DNA of 18,957 bases from Verrucomicrobiia bacterium (GTDB lineage Bacteria > Verrucomicrobiota > Verrucomicrobiia > Opitutales > Opitutaceae), in assembly GCA_030424825.1 (NCBI GenBank), contig JAUHWE010000012.1, positions 1-18,957 on the forward strand, written 5' to 3'. A model generated the notes under the pieces. That model was not told the DNA's origin. It saw only the letters and a program-made list of their open reading frames with translations, and did no database searches. Each line of letters starts with the position of its first letter. Position 1 is the first letter of the stretch. This document shows, in pieces, positions 1 through 6,951 of this stretch. Made by a program: the position numbers and the translations under genes.

Positions 1-531
1 CGCCCGAGGGGCGGGGATTTCTGCTACACGGGAGAGGAATTGCAGGAGATGGGCCGTCAGATAGAAGTCGCCGCAGCCGCAGGTGCCGATGGGGTGGTCT
101 TTGGTGCTCTGACCCATGATGCGAAAATAGAGCAGCAGCAAGTGAAGCGGTTGATCGATTTGAGTCACTCATTGGATTTGAGGACGACGTTTCACCGTGC
201 CTTTGACGCTGTCGATCGGCCTGAGGAAGCATTGGACGAATTGATTCAATTGGGTATCGACCGAATCCTTACAAGTGGAGTCGCTTGGGGAAAATCTGGA
301 ACGGCGATGGATGGTGGAACGATGCTTAATCAATACATCCAGCAAAATGCGGGAAGAACCGAAATTGTCATCGGCGGAGGCGTATCGCCTGAAAATGCTC
401 CACTGATATTGAAGGAGTTTCAGCCCTGGAAAGGTACGCTCTCGGTTCACGCCTATTCAGGCGTGATGGAGAATGGAAATACGACCGAAAAGAAAGTGCG
501 GGAGCTGGTTGAAGCGGTCTCACCCTGGTAG
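1..531 (+). CDS. cutC: CutC family protein, 5' end cut off by window edge
   Basis: Reading frame 1 is open from the first base, so the gene begins before the window; about 176 C-terminal residues are visible. It opens with RPRGGDF, a CutC signature that normally lies near residue 65-70, so roughly the first quarter to third of a ~245-residue protein is missing. Further CutC marks follow: GADGVVFGALT, TFHRAFDAVD, the RILTSG turn and a glycine-rich IGGGVSPENAP strand of the TIM barrel. The family is a cytoplasmic TIM-barrel protein historically linked to copper homeostasis. Its biochemical reaction is not settled, so the role in copper handling is family lore rather than something seen here. 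The next gene is convergent, 75 bp on; no clear terminator with a T-run lies between. Confidence 0.9.
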   Translation, partial: RPRGGDFCYTGEELQEMGRQIEVAAAAGADGVVFGALTHDAKIEQQQVKRLIDLSHSLDLRTTFHRAFDAVDRPEEALDELIQLGIDRILTSGVAWGKSGTAMDGGTMLNQYIQQNAGRTEIVIGGGVSPENAPLILKEFQPWKGTLSVHAYSGVMENGNTTEKKVRELVEAVSPW

Positions 532-606
532 GGCCGCCGCTCGCAGCGACCACGCAATTAAGCGATGAGGTTGCGCTAGATGACTCCCCTGAATGATAGG
601 AAGCGT

Positions 607-1968
607 TTAAAGCTCTCGAATCTTGATGCTGCGGTAGCTTACTTCGTCGTTGTGGTCTTGGAGAAGGATATGCCCTTTTTCTGAAAGCCCGAAATTTTCA
701 ATGTCCGCGTATTTGCTGCGGGCCACCAGCGCATCGTAGATGTTTGAACCACGCTCGTACTCCACAACCTTGAATCCGTTCAACCAGTGTTGAATGGTCC
801 CGTCTGGCAACGAAACTAGGCGCCCGTGGTTCCAATCACCGATATTTAAAGGAACCGTACGATTGTGTACTTTCCGGTATCTGGGAATGAGATCGTAGAG
901 GGAGGCGCAGGTACGGTTGCCCACCACGCCTTGTTTGGCATCGGGGTGAACATCATCGTCGAGCACCTGATACTCTAGACCCAAATAGCGTGGGGAATCC
1001 GCACCTGGTTTGGCATGATTCGCGACGAAGTACTTGACTCCGCTATTAGCTCCCTTTGTCAGACGAAACTCGAAATCGAGCTCAAAGGATCCAAAGGTCT
1101 TTTTAGTAATGATGTCGCCCCCTCCGTCACCATGATTGATGGTTAGGGCACCGTCGCCGACCGTCCAGCCATCAGCACTGAATGCGTTTCCGCTTTTCGA
1201 GCTTTTCCAGGCATTGGTCTTCTTGCCATCAAAGAGGAAGCTCCAGCCTTGCCGTTTCTCCGAATCACTCAGTGTATTGGGCGCGATATTGCGAACATAA
1301 ATCCCTTCCGGAGGCGACAGCTTCGGCGACTTGGTATTGATCCTCAAATTACGCCACCGTACCTTGTATCCGGCAAGTTCTGAACCGCTGATGCTGTGCA
1401 CCTGAAGACCAATGAAGCCGGAAATCGCTTTTTCGTCGATCAGATGGGAAACTTGCTTCCCATTCAGAAAGGTTTGGACCTCGTTGCCGACGCATTCAAT
1501 GCGGGCCGTATTCCATTGTTCGTGTTTGAAGAGCGAGCGGGCGGGTTCGTTGTAGTCGACCGGATAGAGCCAGCCGCGATTGGCCTCGTCGTAGATTCCT
1601 GCCGTCCATGCTCGCTCAGCCGTATCAAGCTCGAACTGATAGCCGTGGACGCGTCCGTCCTTGAAATCAGGTTTGCTCATACTGCGAAACTGAACGCCTG
1701 AATTGAGCCCGTCTTGGACCCATACTTCAAACTCGAGAACGAAATCGGTATAGTCCCTTTTCGTTGTCATGAACGAATTGGGCGTACCCGCAACACTGGT
1801 TCCGGTCACCTCCCCGTTCTTAATGGTGAACTTGGCTTCGCCACCGAGTTGCTTCCAGCCATCGAAGGAGTTTCCATTGAGTAGCGGTTCCCAATCATCG
1901 GCGAGGGAGGAAAGGGATAATAGCAGGGCTAGTGGGATAGCGATTAGAGTCCGTTTGAACTTGTCCAT
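607..1968 (-). CDS. Secreted protein with two DUF1080 (3-keto-disaccharide hydrolase-like) domains
   Basis: A 453-residue protein with an N-terminal signal peptide: basic start (MDKFKR), a hydrophobic stretch at residues 8-22 and a plausible cleavage after SLA (about residue 23). Two tandem DUF1080 jelly-roll domains follow. Domain 1 (about 26-210) has LLNGNSFDGWKQ, NSGVQFRS and a FLNGKQV hairpin. Domain 2 (about 240-452) repeats the plan with FLFDGKKTNAWK, NSGVKYF, GLEYQVLDDD and HWLNGFKVVEY. DUF1080 proteins belong to the concanavalin-like fold and include 3-keto-glycoside hydrolases; they are strongly expanded in Planctomycetota and Verrucomicrobiota. Export to the periplasm or outside is inferred from the signal peptide; substrate cannot be read. 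It is divergent from the cycloisomerase-like gene, suggesting a small carbohydrate-use locus. No lipobox Cys is seen. Confidence 0.88.
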   Translation of the reverse strand: MDKFKRTLIAIPLALLLSLSSLADDWEPLLNGNSFDGWKQLGGEAKFTIKNGEVTGTSVAGTPNSFMTTKRDYTDFVLEFEVWVQDGLNSGVQFRSMSKPDFKDGRVHGYQFELDTAERAWTAGIYDEANRGWLYPVDYNEPARSLFKHEQWNTARIECVGNEVQTFLNGKQVSHLIDEKAISGFIGLQVHSISGSELAGYKVRWRNLRINTKSPKLSPPEGIYVRNIAPNTLSDSEKRQGWSFLFDGKKTNAWKSSKSGNAFSADGWTVGDGALTINHGDGGGDIITKKTFGSFELDFEFRLTKGANSGVKYFVANHAKPGADSPRYLGLEYQVLDDDVHPDAKQGVVGNRTCASLYDLIPRYRKVHNRTVPLNIGDWNHGRLVSLPDGTIQHWLNGFKVVEYERGSNIYDALVARSKYADIENFGLSEKGHILLQDHNDEVSYRSIKIREL

Positions 1969-2268
1969 ACACGTGTTAGGTTGCTGGCATTTTTAGAGAC
2001 GGCAAGCAGTTTATAGTGAAAGTGAAGCGGCATTCGGCTTTTCCTGCTCCTGCGGAACCGAGTAACCGGGGTTCAAATGAATCGGTGCCACCTGTTTAAT
2101 AGGGAACCTGGACCAACCGGGGATGGGTGGAGGGACTGCCGTTGCGGGGGCAGAGTATTTGATTGTGAATCCGCAACTAATAAACATGAATGGGCGATGG
2201 AAGTGTGAAGATGGTCGTTGCGAGGGATTGTCAGGCTAAAGTAGTTAATATCTGGATATATAGATGCT
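1969..2268. other. 300-bp divergent intergenic region, no gene
   Basis: The region separates the minus-strand DUF1080 gene from the plus-strand cycloisomerase-like gene and must hold both promoters. I see no clean -35/-10 pair. A perfect 7-bp inverted repeat (GTTGCGG at 2141-2147, CCGCAAC at 2171-2177, 23 nt apart) could be a hairpin or operator. AT-rich sequence with TAATAT and TATATA lies within 25 bp of the plus-strand start. No credible small ORF or tRNA was found. Confidence 0.5.
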
Positions 2269-3432
2269 ATGAAGATTCAATCGGTAGAAACATTCCTTTT
2301 GGAAAGTCCTCTTGAAACTCCTTTTGCCTGGTCGCAAGGGTCCGCTGAAAAGCGGACGGCGCTTATTTGCAAGATAACCACAGATGACGGTCTGGTTGGA
2401 TGGGGAGAAGGAGGGGGCTCGCCGTCCCAAACCGTTATCCACGACATTTTTGCTCCGCTGCTGCTGGGTGAGGATCCGGGCAACATCAATCGTCTGTGGC
2501 ACAAAATGTTTGGGTCGATCCACAACGACAACCAAACAGGTGGATTTGGCGGGGGAGCGCTGAGCGGTGTCGATATCGCCCTTTGGGACATTGCAGGTAA
2601 ATCGTCTGGCAAGAGTGTCGCCGCGCTCCTCGGCGGTGCAGTGAGGGAGAAAGTGCCGGTTTACGCTACGGGGCTCTACTATCGAGAGGATGAAGGTTAC
2701 GCCAAATTGAAAGAAGAAGCGGTATCGTATGTAGAGGCTGGCTACAAAGGGATGAAGACGAAGATTGGAGGTCTTAGTGTGAAGGACGATGTCGAACGCG
2801 TGAGGACGATTCGCAATGCGATTGGTGATGACCTCTTTCTGATGGTGGATGCCAACAAGGCTTATAATGTATCCACGGCGATTGATATTGGAAATCGATT
2901 GGCGGATTTGGATATCCATTGGTTCGAGGAGCCTCTGGTCGCCAATGACGTGGAAGGCTACCGGGAGGTCAAGGCGGGGCAGCCTTTGACGTTGGCCGGG
3001 GGAGAGGTTTGGTACAATCGCTTTGAGGCACGGGATTTTCTCGCCCGCCGCGCGCTCGACATTGCCCAGCCCGATGTACGTTTCATCGGAGGGATCACCG
3101 AATTTCGAAATGTGGCCGCTATGGCCAATGCGATGGGAATCCAAGTGAATCCGCACGTATGGGGTTCGGCCATCATGATCTCGGCAAGTATTAGCCTGGC
3201 CTCTACCTTCCCGCCTTGTCCCTACGCTCGGATACCACGGCCCTATGAGCAGGAAGTGGTGATGGAGTTCGACCAGACCCCGAACCCCATGCGAAACGAA
3301 CTCGCTTCGATCGCGTTTGAGCAGTCGGGAGGATTGGTTGAAGTGCCCCGTGGTCCTGGATTGGGCCTGGAGATTGACGAGTCGTCCGTGAAGCGGTTTT
3401 GCGTCCGTCAGATGATCAGCCGTTCAAAGTAA
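2269..3432 (+). CDS. Enolase-superfamily enzyme, D-galactarolactone cycloisomerase-like
   Basis: A 387-residue member of the mandelate racemase/muconate lactonizing enzyme family. The N-terminal capping domain carries GLVGWGEGG and the ALSGVDIALWDIAGK helix. The barrel shows the KxK catalytic pair (K163-T-K165), metal ligands D194 (DANKAY), E220 (WFEEP) and E246 (AGGE), then D269 (QPDV) and H296 (NPHVWGS) as the second acid/base dyad. The HVWGS ending, the VMEFDQTPNP segment and the PRGPGLGLEID tail closely resemble Agrobacterium D-galactarolactone cycloisomerase, which opens a galactarolactone ring in uronic acid (pectin/galacturonate) oxidation. All catalytic residues are present and the length is normal. 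Exact substrate is inference, since close relatives act on other acid sugars. Start at 2269 fits the usual MKI opening; an ATG-CTA-TGA triplet run overlaps the start codon. Confidence 0.85.
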   Translation: MKIQSVETFLLESPLETPFAWSQGSAEKRTALICKITTDDGLVGWGEGGGSPSQTVIHDIFAPLLLGEDPGNINRLWHKMFGSIHNDNQTGGFGGGALSGVDIALWDIAGKSSGKSVAALLGGAVREKVPVYATGLYYREDEGYAKLKEEAVSYVEAGYKGMKTKIGGLSVKDDVERVRTIRNAIGDDLFLMVDANKAYNVSTAIDIGNRLADLDIHWFEEPLVANDVEGYREVKAGQPLTLAGGEVWYNRFEARDFLARRALDIAQPDVRFIGGITEFRNVAAMANAMGIQVNPHVWGSAIMISASISLASTFPPCPYARIPRPYEQEVVMEFDQTPNPMRNELASIAFEQSGGLVEVPRGPGLGLEIDESSVKRFCVRQMISRSK

Positions 3433-3464
3433 GTGGCTGCGAGACGCTTCCCCGAGTTGGGCTA

Positions 3465-3481
3465 GGGTGGCTAACGGGATT
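3465..3481 (-). repeat. Partial second copy of the tRNA-His 3' end
   Basis: Seventeen bases (3465-3481) are identical to 3637-3653 inside the tRNA-His gene: the 3' acceptor strand and the 3' side of the T stem. With two mismatches the match extends outward to about 25 bases (3457-3481 versus 3629-3653), past the encoded CCA. The copies are direct repeats 172 bp apart, the arrangement left by integration or by duplication at a tRNA 3' end. Confidence 0.85.
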
Positions 3482-3576
3482 GGCTTGGCTTCGCCTGCGG
3501 TGCTTTGCACTCATTGCTGCGCAATGCCCGTTCCGCTTCGCTTCACAAACCCGCTGGTCGCGGGTTCTCATCCCGT
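3474..3576. repeat. tRNA-derived multi-hairpin element
   Basis: An outer inverted repeat ACGGGAT (3474-3480) and ATCCCGT (3570-3576) encloses three short hairpins: GTGC-TTT-GCAC (3500-3510), CATTGC-TGC-GCAATG (3512-3526) and AACCCGC-TGGTC-GCGGGTT (3548-3566). The right part (3556-3576) is an inverted near-copy of the tRNA-His T-arm, differing where the T loop reads TTCTCAT rather than TTCGAAT. The whole could fold as a branched, cloverleaf-like RNA or DNA structure. It lies about 60 bp past the 3' end of the tRNA gene. A 9-bp direct repeat TGGAGAATT (3578-3586, 3596-3604) follows it. Function unknown; whether it recurs in the genome cannot be told here. Confidence 0.7.
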
Positions 3577-3634
3577 GTGGAGAATTTGACCGTTTTGGAG
3601 AATTCCCAACGCGAATCACCTTCCAAACTTGGGG

Positions 3635-3711
3635 TGGGGTGGCTAACGGGATTCGAACCCGCGACCCCCGGTACCACAAACCGGTGCTCTAACCAGCTGA
3701 GCTATAGCCAC
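3635..3711 (-). tRNA. tRNA-His (anticodon GUG)
   Basis: Read on the minus strand it folds as a full cloverleaf: acceptor GTGGCTA (complement of 3705-3711) pairs with TAGCCAC (complement of 3639-3645), D stem GCTC/GAGC, anticodon stem CCGGT/ACCGG with loop TTGTGGT, variable GGGTC, and T stem GCGGG/CCCGT around TTCGAAT. The anticodon GTG decodes histidine. Two histidine identity marks agree: a G sits just before the acceptor (G-1, complement of 3712) and the discriminator is C73 (complement of 3638). CCA is encoded (complement of 3635-3637). No U-run terminator lies just beyond; the tRNA-derived repeat element does. Confidence 0.97.
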
Positions 3712-3734
3712 CATCCTTGGAAAAAGGAGGCTCT

Positions 3735-3763
3735 TAAATTCCACTGAGGCAAGAGGCTGTCAA
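3735..3763 (-). promoter_or_regulatory. Probable promoter of tRNA-His
   Basis: On the minus strand a consensus -35 TTGACA (complement of 3758-3763) is followed after exactly 17 bp by AATTTA (complement of 3735-3740) as a weaker -10. Transcription would start near 3728, about 15 bases before the mature tRNA 5' end, a normal leader length. Confidence 0.6.
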
Positions 3764-3889
3764 TGCTTTTTAAGCGGGATTGGCGAATGATCCGAATCGA
3801 GTGGGTGCGCGATGGCCTGTTTGCGATTCAGCGTCGCAATTCGTTCTATATCTTGACCTTCAAGAGGGCGTTCTTAGTTCCTTAGCTCG

Positions 3890-4696
3890 ATGAACCGTAT
3901 CGAGAATGCCTTTAACCAAGCTAAAGCGGAAAACCGGTCTGCTTTTGTCTCCTATATTTGCGCGGGGGATCCCGATGCGGCGACTTCATTGGATATTTGT
4001 CGGACATTGATTCGCTCAGGAGTGGATATTCTGGAAATTGGGGTTCCTTTTTCAGACCCGCTGGCGGATGGATTGACGAATCAGCTCGCTGCCCAAAGAG
4101 CCCTGGAGGCAGGAACGACAGGCGAGGATGTTTTCAACTTAGTGCGGTATTTGAGAAAGGAAAACGATACGGTTCCGGTCGTTTTTTACACTTACTACAA
4201 TCTGATGTTTAGCGGAGGCTTGGATGCCTACATCGCCCGCGCAAAGGAGGCCGGTGTGGACGGATTGCTCGTTCTCGACCTTCCGCCAGAAGAAGCAGAA
4301 GAATTTATGGTGTCCTGCGAAAAGCATGGGATGAAAACCGTTTTTCTGCTGGCCCCAACAACTCCAGAGAAACGAGTTGAGTACATTGCACAATATGCGA
4401 CGGGTTTCATCTACTATGTTTCCCGAACAGGAGTCACGGGAGTGCGTGACAATCTAGCCTCGGATTTAGGAGAGATGGTCGCGATGATAAAACGGCATTC
4501 GGATAAGCCTCTCGTTGTTGGATTTGGAATACATAATAGAGAGCAAGTCAGAGCGGTGGCGGAACTTGCGGATGGCGTGGTTGTAGGAAGCGCGATAGTG
4601 AATACGATCAAGGACAATCTGAACGACCGATCTGCCATGCTCGAGGGTATGAAGGGTTTGGTGACAGACTTAGTCGAAGGAACGAGGCGAAGCTAG
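3890..4696 (+). CDS. trpA: Tryptophan synthase alpha subunit
   Basis: A 268-residue TIM-barrel protein matching TrpA over its full length, with no indel up to the active site: catalytic Glu49 in LEIGVPFSDP and Asp60 in LADG fall at the E. coli numbering. Loop 6 is present as SRTGVTG and the phosphate-binding glycines as VGFGI and VVVGSAIV. The enzyme cleaves indole-3-glycerol phosphate to indole and glyceraldehyde 3-phosphate and passes indole to TrpB in a cytoplasmic alpha2beta2 complex. After ADG the usual PTIQ-type segment reads LTNQ, a local variation. trpB and other trp genes are not adjacent, so trpA is an orphan here, separate from tRNA-His upstream. No strong ribosome binding site precedes the ATG, which otherwise matches the family start (MNRIENAF). 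Confidence 0.97.
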   Translation: MNRIENAFNQAKAENRSAFVSYICAGDPDAATSLDICRTLIRSGVDILEIGVPFSDPLADGLTNQLAAQRALEAGTTGEDVFNLVRYLRKENDTVPVVFYTYYNLMFSGGLDAYIARAKEAGVDGLLVLDLPPEEAEEFMVSCEKHGMKTVFLLAPTTPEKRVEYIAQYATGFIYYVSRTGVTGVRDNLASDLGEMVAMIKRHSDKPLVVGFGIHNREQVRAVAELADGVVVGSAIVNTIKDNLNDRSAMLEGMKGLVTDLVEGTRRS

Positions 4697-4735
4697 TTGG
4701 AATAGACCGCTCGGCATGGCTATCCCTCCAAAAAA

Positions 4736-4761
4736 AAAGCCGCGGTCGAAACCGCGGCTTT
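4736..4761 (-). terminator. Rho-independent terminator, best on the minus strand
   Basis: An 11-bp perfect stem, AAAGCCGCGGT (4736-4746) and ACCGCGGCTTT (4751-4761), with a CGAA loop. On the minus strand it is followed by a run of U from the A-tract at 4730-4738, a textbook terminator for the Pmp3-mscS cluster. On the plus strand only TTT follows, so it may also end trpA, less efficiently. Confidence 0.85.
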
Positions 4762-4786
4762 GAAAGAGATGGACACACTATCGTGA

Positions 4787-4963
4787 TCAGCCTTTTTGGT
4801 CGGTCAAAACCAGCCAGAGCGCGTGTATCAGAGCTCCCACACCCAGTGTTAGAAACAACAGAATAATGTTGATCCATAGGTGTTTGGTGGCTCCAACTTG
4901 CAGAAATGCCGCGATCGGCGGTAGCAGAATTGCGAGGATGATTTTTACTACTTTGTTGTCCAT
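4787..4963 (-). CDS. Pmp3/YqaE (UPF0057) family small membrane protein
   Basis: A 58-residue protein with the Pmp3/YqaE plan: first transmembrane helix with the signature prolines (VKIILAILLPPIAAFLQVG, about residues 6-24), a short basic loop (ATKHLW), then a second helix (INIILLFLTLGVGALIHALWLVL). Family members are inner-membrane proteolipids; yeast Pmp3 loss alters membrane potential and salt tolerance, and bacterial YqaE is tied to envelope or osmotic stress. It lies 29 bp downstream of mscS on the same strand and 26 bp before the terminator, so it is probably the last gene of that unit. The bases before ATG read CCTCCT, the complement of a Shine-Dalgarno rather than one, so initiation may depend on coupling or leaderless-type features. 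Start supported by family length. Confidence 0.85.
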   Translation of the reverse strand: MDNKVVKIILAILLPPIAAFLQVGATKHLWINIILLFLTLGVGALIHALWLVLTDQKG

Positions 4964-4992
4964 TGTGAGGAGGGGGTAAGGGTTGAGGTCTT

Positions 4993-5844
4993 TTAGTTAG
5001 CAACTTGATGCATATAGACATCCTGTTGCGGGAAGGGAATAGAGACTCCTTCTTTGTCGAGACGCTGTTTAATGTTCTTCTGGAAATCGAAGAATACTCC
5101 CCAGTAGTCTCCGGTGGCGCACCATGGGCGAACGTTGAAATTGACGCTGCTGTCGGCCATTTCAGCGACGACTACTTGAGGGGCAGGGTCCTGTAGTATA
5201 CGGCTGTCTGCGTTGAGTACGTCGAGAATGATGTTCTGTACTTTGTCGAGGTCGTCCGAGTAGCTGACGCCTACGGTCATGTCGACGCGACGGGTATCAT
5301 TTGCGGTCACGTTGACGATGGCTCCTGACATGATCGCCGAGTTAGGCTGGATGATCTTCTTGTTGTCAGGGGTTTTCATTATGGTAACGAGAACACCGAT
5401 TTCCTGAACGACTCCCGCTTGACCACCGGCATCAATGAAATCGCCGATTTTGAACGGGCGAAACATAATGATGAGTACGCCTGCGGCGAAGTTTGAGAGG
5501 GCGCCTTGTAGCGACAAGCCGACTGCCAAGCCTGCGGCACCAATGATAGCTACCAGAGAGGTCGTCTGGAAGCCGATCTGCTGTACGGCTGCGAGTATCA
5601 CAGCGATCATCAGAAGGTAGTAGACGATACTGGTACCAAATGAAACGAGAGCGGGATCTACTTTCCGCTTTTCCATTGTGGACCTCAGCTTGTTACGGAT
5701 CGCTCCAGCAATCCATTTACCGACTACGAAAATAATCAGTGCCAGGAGGATTGCTTTCCCGATATTTATACCATCTTGAACCAGCCACTCCATGGCTGTT
5801 TCGACTAGTTCTCCGCCTTTGGATACGGCATTTTCTTCATTCAT
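4993..5844 (-). CDS. mscS: Small-conductance mechanosensitive channel MscS
   Basis: A 283-residue channel, the length of E. coli MscS (286). Three membrane segments are visible at about 28-48, 69-90 and 95-128. The third is the pore helix with the Gly/Ala ladder GAAGLAVGLSLQGALSNFAAG, followed by the beta domain FRPFKIGDFIDAGGQAGVVQEI and the cytoplasmic cage ending in SIPFPQQDVYM. Homoheptamers in the inner membrane open on membrane tension and release solutes during hypo-osmotic shock. It sits between an LpxH-like phosphoesterase (92 bp upstream) and the Pmp3 protein (29 bp downstream), forming a membrane-stress cluster on one strand. The start at MNEEN is the only ATG giving a normal N-terminus; no clear ribosome binding site precedes it. 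Confidence 0.96.
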   Translation of the reverse strand: MNEENAVSKGGELVETAMEWLVQDGINIGKAILLALIIFVVGKWIAGAIRNKLRSTMEKRKVDPALVSFGTSIVYYLLMIAVILAAVQQIGFQTTSLVAIIGAAGLAVGLSLQGALSNFAAGVLIIMFRPFKIGDFIDAGGQAGVVQEIGVLVTIMKTPDNKKIIQPNSAIMSGAIVNVTANDTRRVDMTVGVSYSDDLDKVQNIILDVLNADSRILQDPAPQVVVAEMADSSVNFNVRPWCATGDYWGVFFDFQKNIKQRLDKEGVSIPFPQQDVYMHQVAN

Positions 5845-5936
5845 AGGTTGTTGATGTTGAAATGCGGGGGATAAATGTCAATATATTGTTAAGCGGCTTC
5901 CTCTGATTCAGAAGTTGTTCATTTCTAAGACAATAG

Positions 5937-6785
5937 CTAGCCCGATTTTGGGGCAAAAATTCCAATCAGATTCAAATCCAAGTCATCCTCGTTGTCTGAT
6001 TCAATGTCGGGATGGTCCGCTTTCATTGGGTAATCTGTCACGAAATCGCGGAAATAGACGAGTTGCATCTTTCCGTCGAGGTGCTCGACGATCGCGGATA
6101 GGGACTCAACCCAGTCGCCGGAATTCAGATAGTGGAGCCCTTTGATTTTCTTGTTTGCGGGTGTGTGGATGTGTCCGCAAATAACGCCAGTGCACTCTTT
6201 GGCCTGGGCCAGCTTTGCTATTTTCTCCTCGAAACTCGAGACGAAGTTGACCGCCGCCTTGACTTTGGCCTTAATCGCCTTGCTGAGTGAATAGTATTCT
6301 TTTCCTCGCCACGCCCGATACTTATTGTACCAGCGATTCAATGACATGAGAAACATGTATCCCCAGTCTCCTAGGTGGGCCAGAAAAACGAAGTTCTTTG
6401 TAATGGTATCGAAGACATCTCCATGGAGCACGAGGTAGCGTCCTGAGGGTGATTCGTGCACAAAGTCTTCGACGATCGATAGGGACCCAAACTGCATTGG
6501 CAGAAATCGTCCCAGGATATCGTCGTGATTCCCCCGAAGGTACACGACATCCAGGGTTCTTTTCTCTATGCGCTTGAGGACGAAGCGAATGAATTTCGTA
6601 TGATCTTTGGTCCACTGGCTACCTCGGTTCAACTGCCAACCATCGATGATGTCTCCGTTCAAAACGAGTCGCTCGCATCGGGTGTTACGTAGAAAATGGA
6701 TGACCTCTTTGACTTTGCAGTTCTCCGTTCCGAGGTGAACATCGGAGATGAAGATGGTCTTGTATTTCCGGGGAGGTTTCTTCAT
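5937..6785 (-). CDS. UDP-2,3-diacylglucosamine diphosphatase-like metallophosphoesterase
   Basis: A 282-residue calcineurin-type phosphoesterase with every metal-binding motif: SDVHLG (D15, H17), NGDIIDGW (D45), RGNHD (N86, H87), LHGD (H121) and CGHIHTP (H205, H207), then NSGDWVES. This belongs to the LpxH-like group (COG2908) that hydrolyses UDP-2,3-diacylglucosamine to lipid X or acts on related pyrophosphates. The SLSKAIKAKVKAAVNF helical insert and the SGDWVES ending place it in the broader sub-branch, not in canonical LpxH, so no symbol is given. Residues after about 250 form an acidic tail rich in Asp/Glu (DIESDNEDDLDL). It acts in the cytoplasm at the inner membrane if it makes lipid X, which fits the envelope genes nearby. 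Divergent from miaA by 166 bp. Confidence 0.88.
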   Translation of the reverse strand: MKKPPRKYKTIFISDVHLGTENCKVKEVIHFLRNTRCERLVLNGDIIDGWQLNRGSQWTKDHTKFIRFVLKRIEKRTLDVVYLRGNHDDILGRFLPMQFGSLSIVEDFVHESPSGRYLVLHGDVFDTITKNFVFLAHLGDWGYMFLMSLNRWYNKYRAWRGKEYYSLSKAIKAKVKAAVNFVSSFEEKIAKLAQAKECTGVICGHIHTPANKKIKGLHYLNSGDWVESLSAIVEHLDGKMQLVYFRDFVTDYPMKADHPDIESDNEDDLDLNLIGIFAPKSG

Positions 6786-6951
6786 ACGCTTTGATAGAGA
6801 ATGGGCGTTCCAATAACGATATCAATCGATTCCCTTAAAGTCGGTCTGGCGATAGAATTTGTCTGTATTTGCATAAATGTAACGAGAACGCTATTGAGAC
6901 GCATTCCAATCAGGTTCTGCCGTTACGGCAATCAATTTTAGCGGGTACGGC

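Noticed and set aside
2070..2078. GGTTCAAAT, like a tRNA T-loop
   Set aside because: No flanking T stem, acceptor or anticodon arm; chance match.
2245..3156. 303-codon ORF antisense to the cycloisomerase-like gene
   Set aside because: Mirrors a gene with complete catalytic motifs, shows no recognisable protein features and has no start signal; a codon-bias shadow.
3399..3747. Overlapping short ORFs on both strands across the tRNA-His region
   Set aside because: They translate the tRNA itself and its hairpin repeat; such tRNA-derived peptides are known database artefacts.
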